DNA from: CBDCKN01 sp965219035
GTDB taxonomy: Bacteria; Gemmatimonadota; Gemmatimonadetes; Longimicrobiales; Gaopeijiaceae
Length of the DNA stretch: 64,000 bases
Direction: 5' to 3'
NCBI GenBank assembly: GCA_965219035.1
Contig: CBDCMR010000001.1
Span: forward strand, 124,001 to 188,000
Positions 50,828 to 60,167 of this stretch are shown one piece after another. The number at the start of each line of letters is the position of its first letter. Within the stretch, counting starts at the first letter, position 1. Under the pieces are notes generated by a model. That model ran no database searches, was not told the origin of the DNA, and was given only the letters and a program-made list of their open reading frames with translations. The translations under genes and the position numbers were made by a program.

Positions 50828-52276
50828 ATGTCAAGCTTAAAGCGAATAATCGTATTCTTGGGATTGACTTTCATCAATATCGCTCTGGCCCGGTCCGCTT
50901 TGGCACAAGCGGAAACCATTGCCATTACCGGCGCTACCATCATTGACGGTACCGGCAGCGATCCCATTGAGAACGGCACTATCGTTCTTGCCGACGGCCG
51001 GATCACTGCGGTTGGCAAATCCACAGATGTTGATATACCGAGCGCGGCGCGGAGAATCGATGCGCAAGGCAAATACGTGATACCCGGCCTGATGGATGCC
51101 AATCTCCACCTGTATCTTAATAGTGACCTGGAAACCCTCATTAAATATGAGGGACGCTATGATGAAATTATTGTCGAAGCCGCACAAATTACTCTCAAAA
51201 CGGGCCAAACTACGGTTTTCGACACCTGGGGGCCTCGCGGACCCCTGGTCAAAGCGCGTGAAATGATCAACAAAGGTGAGGTTCCAGGTAGCCGCATCTA
51301 TTTGGCCGGCAACATTGTTGGCTATGGCGGTCCTCTGTCCTCGGACTTCAGAGGAGAGTCAGCCGAATTTGTGAGTAAGGCGTTTGCCAAGCGAATCAAT
51401 GCCGTATGGGAAGAGAATACCGGCCAGGATCTGCTGTGGATGGGGCCGGAGGAGGTCCGCAAGGAGATCCGCGATTACGTCAAGATGGATGTAGATCTTC
51501 TGAAATATGGAGCCAGTGGTCACGCCGGCCTCGAAATGCGCTTTATTTCCTTCTCTCCGCGGGTGCAGAAGGTGATTATCGAGGAAGCCCACAAAGCAGG
51601 AATCACCGCTCAAACCCATACCTCATCGGTGGAAAGCCTGGATATGGCCATTGAAGCCGGGATTGATATTTTGACACACTGCGGTGCGTCAGGAATGACG
51701 ACACCTATCCCGGAAGAGACCATAAAAAAGATGGCCGACCACCAGATTCCCTGTTCGATTTTGCCGATAACACAGCGGCGTCTCGATGCGCTTCTTGAAA
51801 AGGATCCGGATCACTATTTTGTCAAATTCCTGAAGATCATGAAAGTGAATCACCGCAACATGATCAGGGGGGGTGTTGTCTTGCTGATGTCCACCGACGC
51901 CGGCATTACAAACCCTGTTTTGGCCGCTGAGGCGGAAGGAAGGAGCGCTGTCGAGGTAGATCCGCGCACGAAGCTGGGAGAGGGCCATTTCAATGCACTG
52001 AAAGCATTGCAGGAGATGGGCATGAAGCCGATGGAGATATTGAAGTCGGCCACCATCAACGTTGCCAAGGCCTACAAGAAAGAGGCCGATATCGGCACAC
52101 TCGAGAAAGGCAAGATTGCCGATCTGGTCATTCTTGATAAAAACCCGCTCGAAAACGCAGAGAACTACCGTAGTATCAATATGGTGATGAAGGACGGCAA
52201 GCCGGTTAACCTGGATTCTCTGCCGCTTGCGCCTATTATCAGCACGTTGGCAGATAATCGGAGTTCGGGGCACTAG
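50828..52276 (+). CDS. Exported amidohydrolase, lower-GC, probably transferred
   Basis: A 482-residue amidohydrolase-superfamily protein with a signal peptide (to about residue 27). Motifs are GLMDANLHLY (first strand, where the usual first His of HxH is Asn), LLKYGASGH (Lys), QTHTSS and THCGAS (His), and MSTDAGIT (Asp). This set resembles imidazolonepropionase/prolidase-like members. Its DNA is clearly AT-richer and uses codons such as ATT, AAA and GAA far more than its neighbours, and it has its own strong promoter and operator. I infer horizontal acquisition. The substrate is unknown. Confidence 0.85.
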   Translation: MSSLKRIIVFLGLTFINIALARSALAQAETIAITGATIIDGTGSDPIENGTIVLADGRITAVGKSTDVDIPSAARRIDAQGKYVIPGLMDANLHLYLNSDLETLIKYEGRYDEIIVEAAQITLKTGQTTVFDTWGPRGPLVKAREMINKGEVPGSRIYLAGNIVGYGGPLSSDFRGESAEFVSKAFAKRINAVWEENTGQDLLWMGPEEVRKEIRDYVKMDVDLLKYGASGHAGLEMRFISFSPRVQKVIIEEAHKAGITAQTHTSSVESLDMAIEAGIDILTHCGASGMTTPIPEETIKKMADHQIPCSILPITQRRLDALLEKDPDHYFVKFLKIMKVNHRNMIRGGVVLLMSTDAGITNPVLAAEAEGRSAVEVDPRTKLGEGHFNALKALQEMGMKPMEILKSATINVAKAYKKEADIGTLEKGKIADLVILDKNPLENAENYRSINMVMKDGKPVNLDSLPLAPIISTLADNRSSGH

Positions 52277-52356
52277 GAGTGTAAACGTCTCAGGCGGCGA
52301 CCTCGAACCGGTCCGGTGCAGTTCGCAGGATCGAGCGTGCGGTCGCCAACCTTAGC

Positions 52357-52926
52357 TCATAGATAATACAGCATGAGGTAGACGGCGACGCCGCTCACGG
52401 AAACGTAAAGCCAAAGCGGCAGCGTCCAGCGAGCGATCTCGCGATGCTTCGCGATGCGCTCGGTCCAGCCGCGATAAATCGTGAACAGCGCGAGCGGAAC
52501 GATCACCATCGCCAGCGCGACGTGTGGCACGAGCACGGCGAAGTACACGCCGCGGATCCATCCCTCATGCTGGAACGGAACGGAGCCGACCTGGGCGTGA
52601 TGAAGCAGGTAGGTGACGAGGAATAGCGACGACAGAACGAAAGCGGTCACCATACAGGTCCGGTGGGCTTTGATGTTCTTCCGGCGAATGAACGCGTAGC
52701 CGGTTAGCAGGAAACACGCCGCGCTTCCGTTGAGGACGGCGTTCACCGTTGCCAGCGTTCCCGGCGTCCCGGGTGCTGGGCCGCGCCCCGGCATGGCGTA
52801 GACGACGATGATCACCGCCGCGAAAACCACGACCGACAGGACACCGATCACCCAGCGTGCCGCGGGAGACTCTGGTGTGACCGTACTCACGATACCTTTC
52901 GATCTTTGACACCCGGCTTCAGGCAT
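52357..52926 (-). CDS. DUF420 membrane protein
   Basis: A protein of up to 189 residues with four to five hydrophobic helices and the DUF420 histidine pattern: KAHRTCMVTAF, YLLHHAQVGSVPF, VPHVALA and AKHREIARWTLPLWLYVSV. Relatives help mature cytochrome c oxidase. A GTG at codon 13 (52890) is an alternative start. The first bases overlap the end of the decayed cyclase gene. Confidence 0.82.
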   Translation of the reverse strand: MPEAGCQRSKGIVSTVTPESPAARWVIGVLSVVVFAAVIIVVYAMPGRGPAPGTPGTLATVNAVLNGSAACFLLTGYAFIRRKNIKAHRTCMVTAFVLSSLFLVTYLLHHAQVGSVPFQHEGWIRGVYFAVLVPHVALAMVIVPLALFTIYRGWTERIAKHREIARWTLPLWLYVSVSGVAVYLMLYYL

Positions 52927-54223
52927 CTCCTTCGTGCACCCTCAGAGCCTGATCCAACAGCGCCTCGAGCTCCTCGTCGGTGAAGTTGTCCAGGTCCGTT
53001 TGGCGCTCCGCCAGCACGATACGCTGTTCGGCGCCACAAGTGAAGACGAGAAGGGACGAGCCCGCTCTGCCGCTCGCAGGGAGCGGTGTCGCTCTGGCTG
53101 CGTATCGCTGTACTGACAGATGAGGAGGATCGAAGAGTCGGCCGTTTGGCGCGCGAGAAAGTGAAGACACTCAATCGACGTCTCGTCCGCCCACTGGAGA
53201 TCCTCGAGGATGACAAGCAAAGGTTGATGCTCAGCGAAGCGGGAAAGGAGGGTAGCGAGGCGAGCAAAAAGTCGTGCCTCGAGTTCGGTCGGATCTGCGT
53301 ACCGGAGGCTGGGATCCGAGGGGCGAGGTCCCAGGTGGGAAGGAGGCTATAGAGGAGACTCGCATCTCCCATAAGTGTCGCTCGGAGTGACGGGTCAATG
53401 CCACGAAGGATGGGGAGGAAGGCGTCTGAGAGTGGAGCGAATGAGATGGCTCGCTCCGCAGGGTACGCTCGACCGAGAGTAATCAGCCAGCCCCTCTCGC
53501 GAGCGTGCTCCGCCACAGCCTCCGCGAGACGGGACTTGCCAACGCCGCGATCGCCGCTGATGAAGACCGCTCCGCCCCTTCCTGCCTCGACATCATCCAG
53601 GAGGGAGCGTAGCACTTCCATTCCGCCTCCGCGGCCTGTGAGAGGTAGTGGACGCGGGAGCACCCTGGCCTCTCGAACTCGGTGGACCGGTTGCTGTCGT
53701 ATCCTGTCCAGATGGGCCTGCAGAGATCGCGGTAACGCGGGCTCCCTGACAGTGTCGGGCCCGGTGCCGTGCTGCGTCAGCTCAGTCGGTCGGGGGACTT
53801 CAATGCCCTCGGCGAGAATGGCGTAGATGTCGAAGGCATCCGGGACGTTCTTCAACTCGTAGGAGCCCAGTCGAACGGCTGTCAGCTCCGGGTGGTTCTT
53901 TATCTCTTCGGCGATCTTCCCGGAGATCAGGATCCCACCAGGGATGGACAGGTCTTCGATTCGTGCAGCAATGTTGACAGCATCGCCGTAGGCTCCCTGC
54001 TCGTCATAGGCGATATCACCCACGTGAAGGCCGACACGAACAGGGAGCTTCGGGGGGACTGGAGCTCACGTTGGATCTCGATTGAAGCCGTTACGCCCTC
54101 AACTGCGCTCCGGAAGATGCTCAGGCTTCCGTCACCGAAGTATTGGAGTAGCTCACCACCTAGCCTAGGAAGTGTCTTCTCCAGGACCTGGCGCCGCGCG
54201 GCGAGGCTCGCGATGAGGTTCAC
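52919..54223 (-). pseudogene. Decayed class III cyclase / AAA-ATPase regulator
   Basis: Pieces in several frames join into part of a class III adenylate/guanylate cyclase fused to a large ATPase. The cyclase half starts with GGELLQYFGDGSLSIFRSAV, then after a C-run error near 54052-54057 continues GLHVGDIAYDEQGAYGDAVN. The ATPase P-loop is ISGDRGVGKSRLAEAV. A base is missing near 53305, after which come RYADPTELEARLFARL and LLVILEDLQWADETS. The last ~50 residues, LDNFTDEELEALLDQAL, may belong to another gene. The N-terminal metal-binding strand is missing, so it is also truncated. Confidence 0.75.
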
Positions 54224-54272
54224 CTCGGGGCCCGAGCGACGTACACGTCGTACGCCCCCGGAAGTAGGTTAT

Positions 54273-55415
54273 CTAGAAGATGTTGGCCTCCACGGCCAGA
54301 CCCTCTCCGAAGCGCCCGTGTCGGAACGCGCTCACGTCTACGGTATGGGCCTCTCCGTCGGCGATGAGCTCCGACACGGCCATGCCCGTCGCGGGCGCGT
54401 GCATGATCCCATGGCCGGAGAAGCCACAGGCGTCGATCCAGGCCCCATCTCCGGGGTTGCGGCCGATGATCGGGCTGTTGTCGGGGGACACCGCGTAGTA
54501 TCCCCACCAGCTCCCTTTCCGGTCCACCCCGAGCTCCTCCCACCAGGGATAGCGAGGCACCCCCGTGAGCAGAACGTGCTCCAACCAGTCCCAGTCCATT
54601 CCTTCCGTGAATCCGCACTCCTGATCCAGGTCGTCGAGGCCAAAGAGGACGCGGTCCCCCTCGCTTCGGAGGTACACGCCCGTGGTCAGGTCGATGGTCA
54701 GCGGATAGGTGCGCGGGTCCTCGATCGGAGCGCTCAGAAAGATCTGGATGCGCTTGGGTCCCACCGGCACCTCGAGGCTGGCGAGCACGCCCATCTCAGC
54801 CGACCACGCTCCCGCGGCGTTGACGACATGCCCGCAGCGAAAGGCGCTATCGCCGCACCGGACTACCCAACCAGCCTCATCACGCTCGATCTCGGTGATG
54901 GGGGAGCTGAGCCGGTACTCCACACCCAGACCCTTTCCCATGGAGACCCACGCGTGCGTCGCCATGTGAGGATCGACGACGCCGTCCCATGGCCCGTAGG
55001 TGGCTCCCGCCAGGCCCTCGGTCTCGAAGCTCACGTAGCGCTGCGCCTCGATGGGATCGAGGACCTGTACCGGGGCGCCCATGCTCCTCTGCAGCTCGAC
55101 GGACTCGAGGTGTCGCTCCCACTTCTCATGGGGCACGAGAAGGAGGTATCCGATGTCGCGATACCCCACGTCGTGACCGTGCCGCTCCCTGAACTCCCGG
55201 TAGATTGGGAGAGAGTACATGGACAGCCGGATGTTGGCCTCGGTGGTGAACTGCACCCGCACACCGGCGGCGCTCCTCCCGGTGGAGCCCATGGCCGGAG
55301 CGACGTCCTTTTCGAGGACGATCACGCTCAGGCCCCGGGAGGCCAGGTGCCACGCGGAGGAGGCCCCGACGATTCCGGCGCCGATGACGACGACGTCCGC
55401 TATCGTGTCGCTCAA
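54273..55415 (-). CDS. DAO-type FAD-dependent amino-acid/sarcosine oxidase-like protein
   Basis: A 380-residue flavoprotein with the Rossmann motif VVVIGAGIVGASSAWHL (GAGIVG at 12-17), VLEKDVAPAMGSTGRSAAGV and the C-terminal SPDNSPIIGRNP and GFSGHGIMHAPATG of the D-amino-acid oxidase/sarcosine oxidase group. It would oxidise the C-N bond of a secondary or primary amine. The NHL gene lies 33 bp upstream on the same strand, and a glycine- or sarcosine-like substrate would fit the peptide theme. Confidence 0.87.
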   Translation of the reverse strand: MSDTIADVVVIGAGIVGASSAWHLASRGLSVIVLEKDVAPAMGSTGRSAAGVRVQFTTEANIRLSMYSLPIYREFRERHGHDVGYRDIGYLLLVPHEKWERHLESVELQRSMGAPVQVLDPIEAQRYVSFETEGLAGATYGPWDGVVDPHMATHAWVSMGKGLGVEYRLSSPITEIERDEAGWVVRCGDSAFRCGHVVNAAGAWSAEMGVLASLEVPVGPKRIQIFLSAPIEDPRTYPLTIDLTTGVYLRSEGDRVLFGLDDLDQECGFTEGMDWDWLEHVLLTGVPRYPWWEELGVDRKGSWWGYYAVSPDNSPIIGRNPGDGAWIDACGFSGHGIMHAPATGMAVSELIADGEAHTVDVSAFRHGRFGEGLAVEANIF

Positions 55416-55448
55416 CGGGTTCCGAGGAGCCTTCTCCCCGCCCCTCGG

Positions 55449-56546
55449 TTACCGGCCGTCGTTCCTCTCGTACCTCACGAGCTGCCGGGGTCCGACCTCC
55501 GCGCCATACATGATGCCGTTGGCGTCGACCGCGACGCCCTCGGCCGCGGTCGTGCCCTGGGGCTCCGCTGCGGGATCCGGAATGAAGTACAGAACGTGGC
55601 CCGTTATGGCGTTGCCAACCCGGATGCCGCGCCGCCAACCGGGATTGCTGGTCGGGCTCGACTCGGAGTCGGCGCCGTAGAGGAGGTCGTTGTCATCGAT
55701 GTAGATGCCGCTCAGGCGGCCGAACTGGTACCACTCGTCGATGAAGTGGCCTTCCTGGTCGAAGATCTGGATGCGCGCGTTCCCGCGATCGGCTACGAAG
55801 AGGCGTCCCCGGGAGTCGAAGGCCAGGCCGTGCGGCGTCCGGAATTCGCCCGGCGCCGCGCCGATTCTGCCCCAGGACTCGATGAAGTTGCCCTCCGAGT
55901 CGAACTTGGCGATCCGGGACGTGGTGTTCGCGTTCGCATCGGCGCTTTGACCACCATGTCCGTCGGCCACGTAGATGTCGCCGTTGGGCGCCGTGATGAC
56001 GTCGTTCGGCTGATCGAGGAGCGGGCCCTTGCCGTCACCGGCGACGCCAGGCGTGCCCAGGGTCATGAGGAGCTCGCCTCTAGGGCTGAACTTCAGCACC
56101 ACATGTCCCTTGCCGGCCTCGTCCGCGTACTGCTCGAGCTCTCTGGCATTGGCCGCGCGGGCGTCCGTGATCCACACGTTGCCGTCGTCGTCCACATGGA
56201 TCCCATGGGGCCAGAGGATCATCCCCCCGCCGAAGCTCGTGATGAGGTTTCCGTCGGTGTCGTACTTGAGGATGGGATCGACGGTCGATCCGGCGCAGCT
56301 GTTGGCCCCGCACCGATCCGCGACCCAGATCGAGGTGCCGTCCGGGTCGATGTCGACCGCGCTGGTCGAGCCCCACTCCCGTCCATCCGGCAGCACGAAG
56401 TAGTCGTTGATGGTGGTATACGGATTGGGGTGGTGGTTGGTGGGCTCGGTCACGGGCTGCGCGGACGCAGGCACCACTCCTCCGAGCAGGACGATGGCCG
56501 CGAAGGTGGCGGTCGACGCGGACTGGGCGAAACGTCGGTGCGACAT
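55449..56546 (-). CDS. Secreted NHL-repeat beta-propeller (PAL-like)
   Basis: A 365-residue exported propeller with a signal peptide (VLLGGVVPASAQ). NHL blades are clear: LWPHGIHVDDDGNVWITDAR, GPLLDQPNDVITAPNGDIYV, EFRTPHGLAFDSRGRLFVAD and RIQIFDQEGHFIDEW. This arrangement resembles peptidyl-alpha-hydroxyglycine alpha-amidating lyase, but catalysis is not certain. A 60-residue remnant of a close relative is at 6840-7025. Confidence 0.85.
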   Translation of the reverse strand: MSHRRFAQSASTATFAAIVLLGGVVPASAQPVTEPTNHHPNPYTTINDYFVLPDGREWGSTSAVDIDPDGTSIWVADRCGANSCAGSTVDPILKYDTDGNLITSFGGGMILWPHGIHVDDDGNVWITDARAANARELEQYADEAGKGHVVLKFSPRGELLMTLGTPGVAGDGKGPLLDQPNDVITAPNGDIYVADGHGGQSADANANTTSRIAKFDSEGNFIESWGRIGAAPGEFRTPHGLAFDSRGRLFVADRGNARIQIFDQEGHFIDEWYQFGRLSGIYIDDNDLLYGADSESSPTSNPGWRRGIRVGNAITGHVLYFIPDPAAEPQGTTAAEGVAVDANGIMYGAEVGPRQLVRYERNDGR

Positions 56547-56727
56547 GGCTCTACTCCCTGAATACCGGACCTAGGAAATCCATCACTAGCGGGGTCGACG
56601 TGGCCACCAAGATGCGTCTCACTGGTACGGAGCCACAAGCATGGCACCACCCAGCCCGACTGACTACCATCTCCCTCCGACAGTGCAAGACACGGCACGT
56701 ACGAGAACCATCGTTCAGGAGGTCCCC

Positions 56728-59337
56728 ATGCACCGGGCAGCCACCCCGCTCCTCAGTATCTGCGTGTTCGTTCTCCTCCTCGGCCCTCCGACAACGGCAT
56801 ACGCCCAAGGGGGTCGGGACGGAGATGACGCTCCAAGTGGTCCGCCGCCGTCCATCGAGGACAAGACGGAGGGCATGCAGAAGATCGATGGCTTCATGCC
56901 GCTCTACTGGGAGGAGTCCGCCGGCAGGATCTGGATGGAGATCTCCCGGTGGGACACGGATCTGATGCACATGGCCGGGGTCGGCGCCGGGTTGGGCTCC
57001 AACGACCTCGGTATCGACCGGGGGTCAGGCGGCAACTCCCGCGCCGTGCGCTTCCACCGGGTGGGCCCCAAGGTCCTGATGGTGCAACCCAACTACCGCT
57101 TCCGTGCATTGTCGACCAACCCCAGCGAGGTGGAGGCTGTAGAGGATGCTTTTGCCCCCGCTACACTCTACGGCTTCACGGTCGCCGCCGTAACGGGCGA
57201 GCGGGTCCTCGTGGATGCCACCGACTTCTTGATACGGGACGTCGGCAACGTCGGGCGGAGGATGCGGCCCGGCACGTACCGGGTCGACCCCGGCCGGAGC
57301 GCCATCTACATACCCATGACCATGGGCTTCCCGGAGAACACCGAGATCGAGGTCTCGCTGACTTTCGCGCTGCAGCCGGGCGGGCCGAGTGGTGACGGCG
57401 GATTCGGAGGAGGAGGCGACGCCGATGGCTTCCAAGGCGTGGGTGACGTCGCCGCCAGCGCCGAGGCGCCCACGATCCGTGTCCATCACTCTTTCATCAA
57501 GCTCCCGGAGCTCGGCACCTACCAGCCCCGCTTGTCCGATCCGCGGGCCGGGTTCGGCGGCTTGACCTACCAGGACTACTCGGCAACGCTGGGCGAGCCC
57601 ATGACGAAGCGCTTCGTCCGCCGGCACCGCCTGCAGAAGCGGAATCCATCGCAGGCGGTGAGCGAGCCCGCGGAGCCCATCGTCTACTACCTCGACCCCG
57701 GGACGCCAGAGCCGATTCGCTCCGCGCTGCTGGAGGGAGCCGGTTGGTGGGATCAAGCCTTCCAGGAGGCGGGCTTCCGCAACGGCTTCCGTGTGGAGCT
57801 TCGGCCTACGGAGATCAGCTCACACGACGTCCGCTACAACGTGATCAACTGGGTGCACCGGTCGACGCGGGGTTGGAGCTCGGGAGGGTCGGTCACGGAC
57901 CCCCGCACGGGCGAGATCCTCAAAGGCAGGGTGACACTCGGATCGCTCCGCGTCCGTCAGGACTACATGATCGCCGAGGGGCTGTTGGCCCCCTACGAGA
58001 ATGGCGACGAGACGCCGCCTGAGCTCGCCGAGTGGGCTCTAGCCCGTATCAGTCAGCTCAGCGCCCACGAGGTGGGCCACACCCTGGGCCTCGGACACAA
58101 CTACTACAACAGCGAGGTGGGCCGGATCTCGGTGATGGACTATCCCCATCCCCTCGTGACGCTGGAAGACGGGCGACTCGACTACTCCGGCGTGTACGAA
58201 ACCGAGATCGGCGAGTGGGACAAGGTGGCAATCGCTTACGGGTATTCGGTCTACGCGGACGAGGCCGAGGCACCCCAGGCGCTCCGGAAGATTCTGAACG
58301 ACGCCTGGGCTCGTGACATCCGTTACCTCTCCAACCAGGACATGTCGGCGAACGCGCGGGTCGATCAGTGGGCCAACGGTATGGATCCGAGCGCCGACCT
58401 CTACGGCATCATGGAAGTGCGCCGCTTCGCCCTCGATCGATTCGGTGAGCGCGTCATCAAGAAGGGCAGGCCCATGGCCACCATGGAGGAGGTTCTGGTC
58501 CCGCTCTACATGCACCACCGCTACCAGGTAACGTCGACGGCCTCTGTGGTGGGCGGCCTGCACTACATCTACGCCTTCCGCGGTGACGGACGTACTCCGG
58601 TGGAGCCCGTGCCCGCAACGGACCAGCGCGCGGCGATCCAGTCCCTGTTGGCCACCCTGGACCCGTCGGCTCTCGCCATCCCCCGGAGTGTGCTCGCCTC
58701 CTTGCCGCCCCGTCCGTCGGGCTACGGCCGCACCAGGGAGCTGTTCCCCCGATACACGGGCGTTATGTTCGACGCGATCTCTCCGGCGGTCGTGGCGTCC
58801 GACCACACTATCTCCGAGCTCCTACAATCCGACCGGGCCGCGCGACTGGTGGAACAGCACGCCCTCGATCCGTCTCTGCCCGGTCTCGAGGACGTGATCA
58901 CAGGGTTGTTCGGGACCACCGCAGCCGACGCCGGGGACTCTCCCTACGAGGCCGAGATCCGGAGGGCCGTGCGCCGAGTGGCGATCGATCGACTGATGGC
59001 CCTCGCGGGTGGGGCTTCCATGCCCCAGGTCAGAGCTCTCGCGAACGCCTATTTGGAGCGGGCGCGCTATCGGATCGATGAGCGGAGCGAAGGGGTGGCG
59101 AGCGGTAGCGGCCCTGTCGACCCCCAGCTCGCGAGTGATCGCCTGATCGCCCTCGACATCGGCCGGTTCCTCGATCGGCCCGGAGAGTCCTACGGCTTGC
59201 AGTCGGCTCCGGGCGCGCCGCCGGGGGCCCCGATCGGAATGCCAGCGATGGATTTCCTCGGCGGTCCGAGCGGCGTCCCGTTGGGAGTGGGTTGGCTCGA
59301 CCAGGTAGAGCCGTACTGTGCCCACGAAGGATGGTAG
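56728..59337 (+). CDS. Secreted zinc metalloprotease (DUF4953/DUF5117-type)
   Basis: An 869-residue exported protein starting MHRAATPLLSICVFVLLLG. The zinc site HEVGHTLGLGH (HExxHxxGxxH, about 446-456) is intact, followed by the Met-turn-like VMDYPHPLV. N-terminal DUF5117-like and C-terminal helical parts match the family of large zinc-dependent proteases common in Bacteroidota and Gemmatimonadota. The ATG at 56728 has CAGGAGG just upstream; a longer in-frame start is unlikely. Confidence 0.87.
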   Translation: MHRAATPLLSICVFVLLLGPPTTAYAQGGRDGDDAPSGPPPSIEDKTEGMQKIDGFMPLYWEESAGRIWMEISRWDTDLMHMAGVGAGLGSNDLGIDRGSGGNSRAVRFHRVGPKVLMVQPNYRFRALSTNPSEVEAVEDAFAPATLYGFTVAAVTGERVLVDATDFLIRDVGNVGRRMRPGTYRVDPGRSAIYIPMTMGFPENTEIEVSLTFALQPGGPSGDGGFGGGGDADGFQGVGDVAASAEAPTIRVHHSFIKLPELGTYQPRLSDPRAGFGGLTYQDYSATLGEPMTKRFVRRHRLQKRNPSQAVSEPAEPIVYYLDPGTPEPIRSALLEGAGWWDQAFQEAGFRNGFRVELRPTEISSHDVRYNVINWVHRSTRGWSSGGSVTDPRTGEILKGRVTLGSLRVRQDYMIAEGLLAPYENGDETPPELAEWALARISQLSAHEVGHTLGLGHNYYNSEVGRISVMDYPHPLVTLEDGRLDYSGVYETEIGEWDKVAIAYGYSVYADEAEAPQALRKILNDAWARDIRYLSNQDMSANARVDQWANGMDPSADLYGIMEVRRFALDRFGERVIKKGRPMATMEEVLVPLYMHHRYQVTSTASVVGGLHYIYAFRGDGRTPVEPVPATDQRAAIQSLLATLDPSALAIPRSVLASLPPRPSGYGRTRELFPRYTGVMFDAISPAVVASDHTISELLQSDRAARLVEQHALDPSLPGLEDVITGLFGTTAADAGDSPYEAEIRRAVRRVAIDRLMALAGGASMPQVRALANAYLERARYRIDERSEGVASGSGPVDPQLASDRLIALDIGRFLDRPGESYGLQSAPGAPPGAPIGMPAMDFLGGPSGVPLGVGWLDQVEPYCAHEGW

Positions 59338-60167
59338 ACAGTGCGCGTACATCTCGACCTGAAAGACCCGTTCAGACTCCCGGACCGCCCGAGATTCGCG
59401 TCGACGGGCTCACGCTGCGCTTCGGGGGAGTGACGGCTCTCGACGACGTCACCCTGACGCTTCGTCGTGGCCCCCTTCAGGCGCTGATCGGTCCCAACGG
59501 TGCGGGCAAGACGAGCCTGCTCAACTGTCTGTGCGGGCTGTACCGTCCCCAGGAGGGAACGATCACGCTCACGGACGGTCAGGGCCGGGCGCATCGTATC
59601 GACCGCCTCGCACCACACCGGATCGCCAGGCTGGGGATCGCCCGTACGTTCCAAAACATCGAGCTGTTCAAGCACATGACGGTGCTAGACAACCTGATGC
59701 TCGGCCGGCACGTCCACATGGGAGGCAGCGTCCTGAGTTGTGGTCTCTACTGGGGACGCCAGCAGGCGCGGGAGATCGAGCATCGGGAGGAGGTGGAGCG
59801 GATCATCGACTTTCTGGAGCTCCAGTCCATGAGGCGCAGCCGTGTGGGTAACCTCGCCTACGGGCAGCAGAAGCTCGTGGAGTTGGGCCGCGCGCTTTCG
59901 CTCGAGCCGGAGTTCCTGCTCTTGGACGAGCCCATGGCCGGCATGAGCTCGGAAGAGAAGGAGGCTCTTGCCCGCTACATCCTCGACGTCCACGAGGAGC
60001 GGGGCGTGACCCCGGTCGTCATCGACCACGACATGGACGTGGTCATGGACATCTCCGACCATGTGACGGTGCTTGATTTCGGGAGGAAGATCGCCGAGGG
60101 AGCGCCGGAACAGATCCGGACGGACCGGGCTGTGGTCGAGGCGTACTTGGGAGAGGAGCACCCGTGA
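59331..60167 (+). CDS. Branched-chain-type ABC transporter ATP-binding protein (LivG-like)
   Basis: A 278-residue ABC ATPase with Walker A GPNGAGKTS (54-62), the LivG-type loop ARTFQNIELFKHMTVLDNL, Walker B LLLDEPMAGM and the switch His in VIDHDMDVVM. The signature is AYGQQKLVELGRAL. It overlaps the metalloprotease by 7 bp and the acyl-CoA ligase by 4 bp (GTGA). With the two permeases downstream it forms a branched-chain-amino-acid-type importer. Confidence 0.88.
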   Translation: MVDSARTSRPERPVQTPGPPEIRVDGLTLRFGGVTALDDVTLTLRRGPLQALIGPNGAGKTSLLNCLCGLYRPQEGTITLTDGQGRAHRIDRLAPHRIARLGIARTFQNIELFKHMTVLDNLMLGRHVHMGGSVLSCGLYWGRQQAREIEHREEVERIIDFLELQSMRRSRVGNLAYGQQKLVELGRALSLEPEFLLLDEPMAGMSSEEKEALARYILDVHEERGVTPVVIDHDMDVVMDISDHVTVLDFGRKIAEGAPEQIRTDRAVVEAYLGEEHP

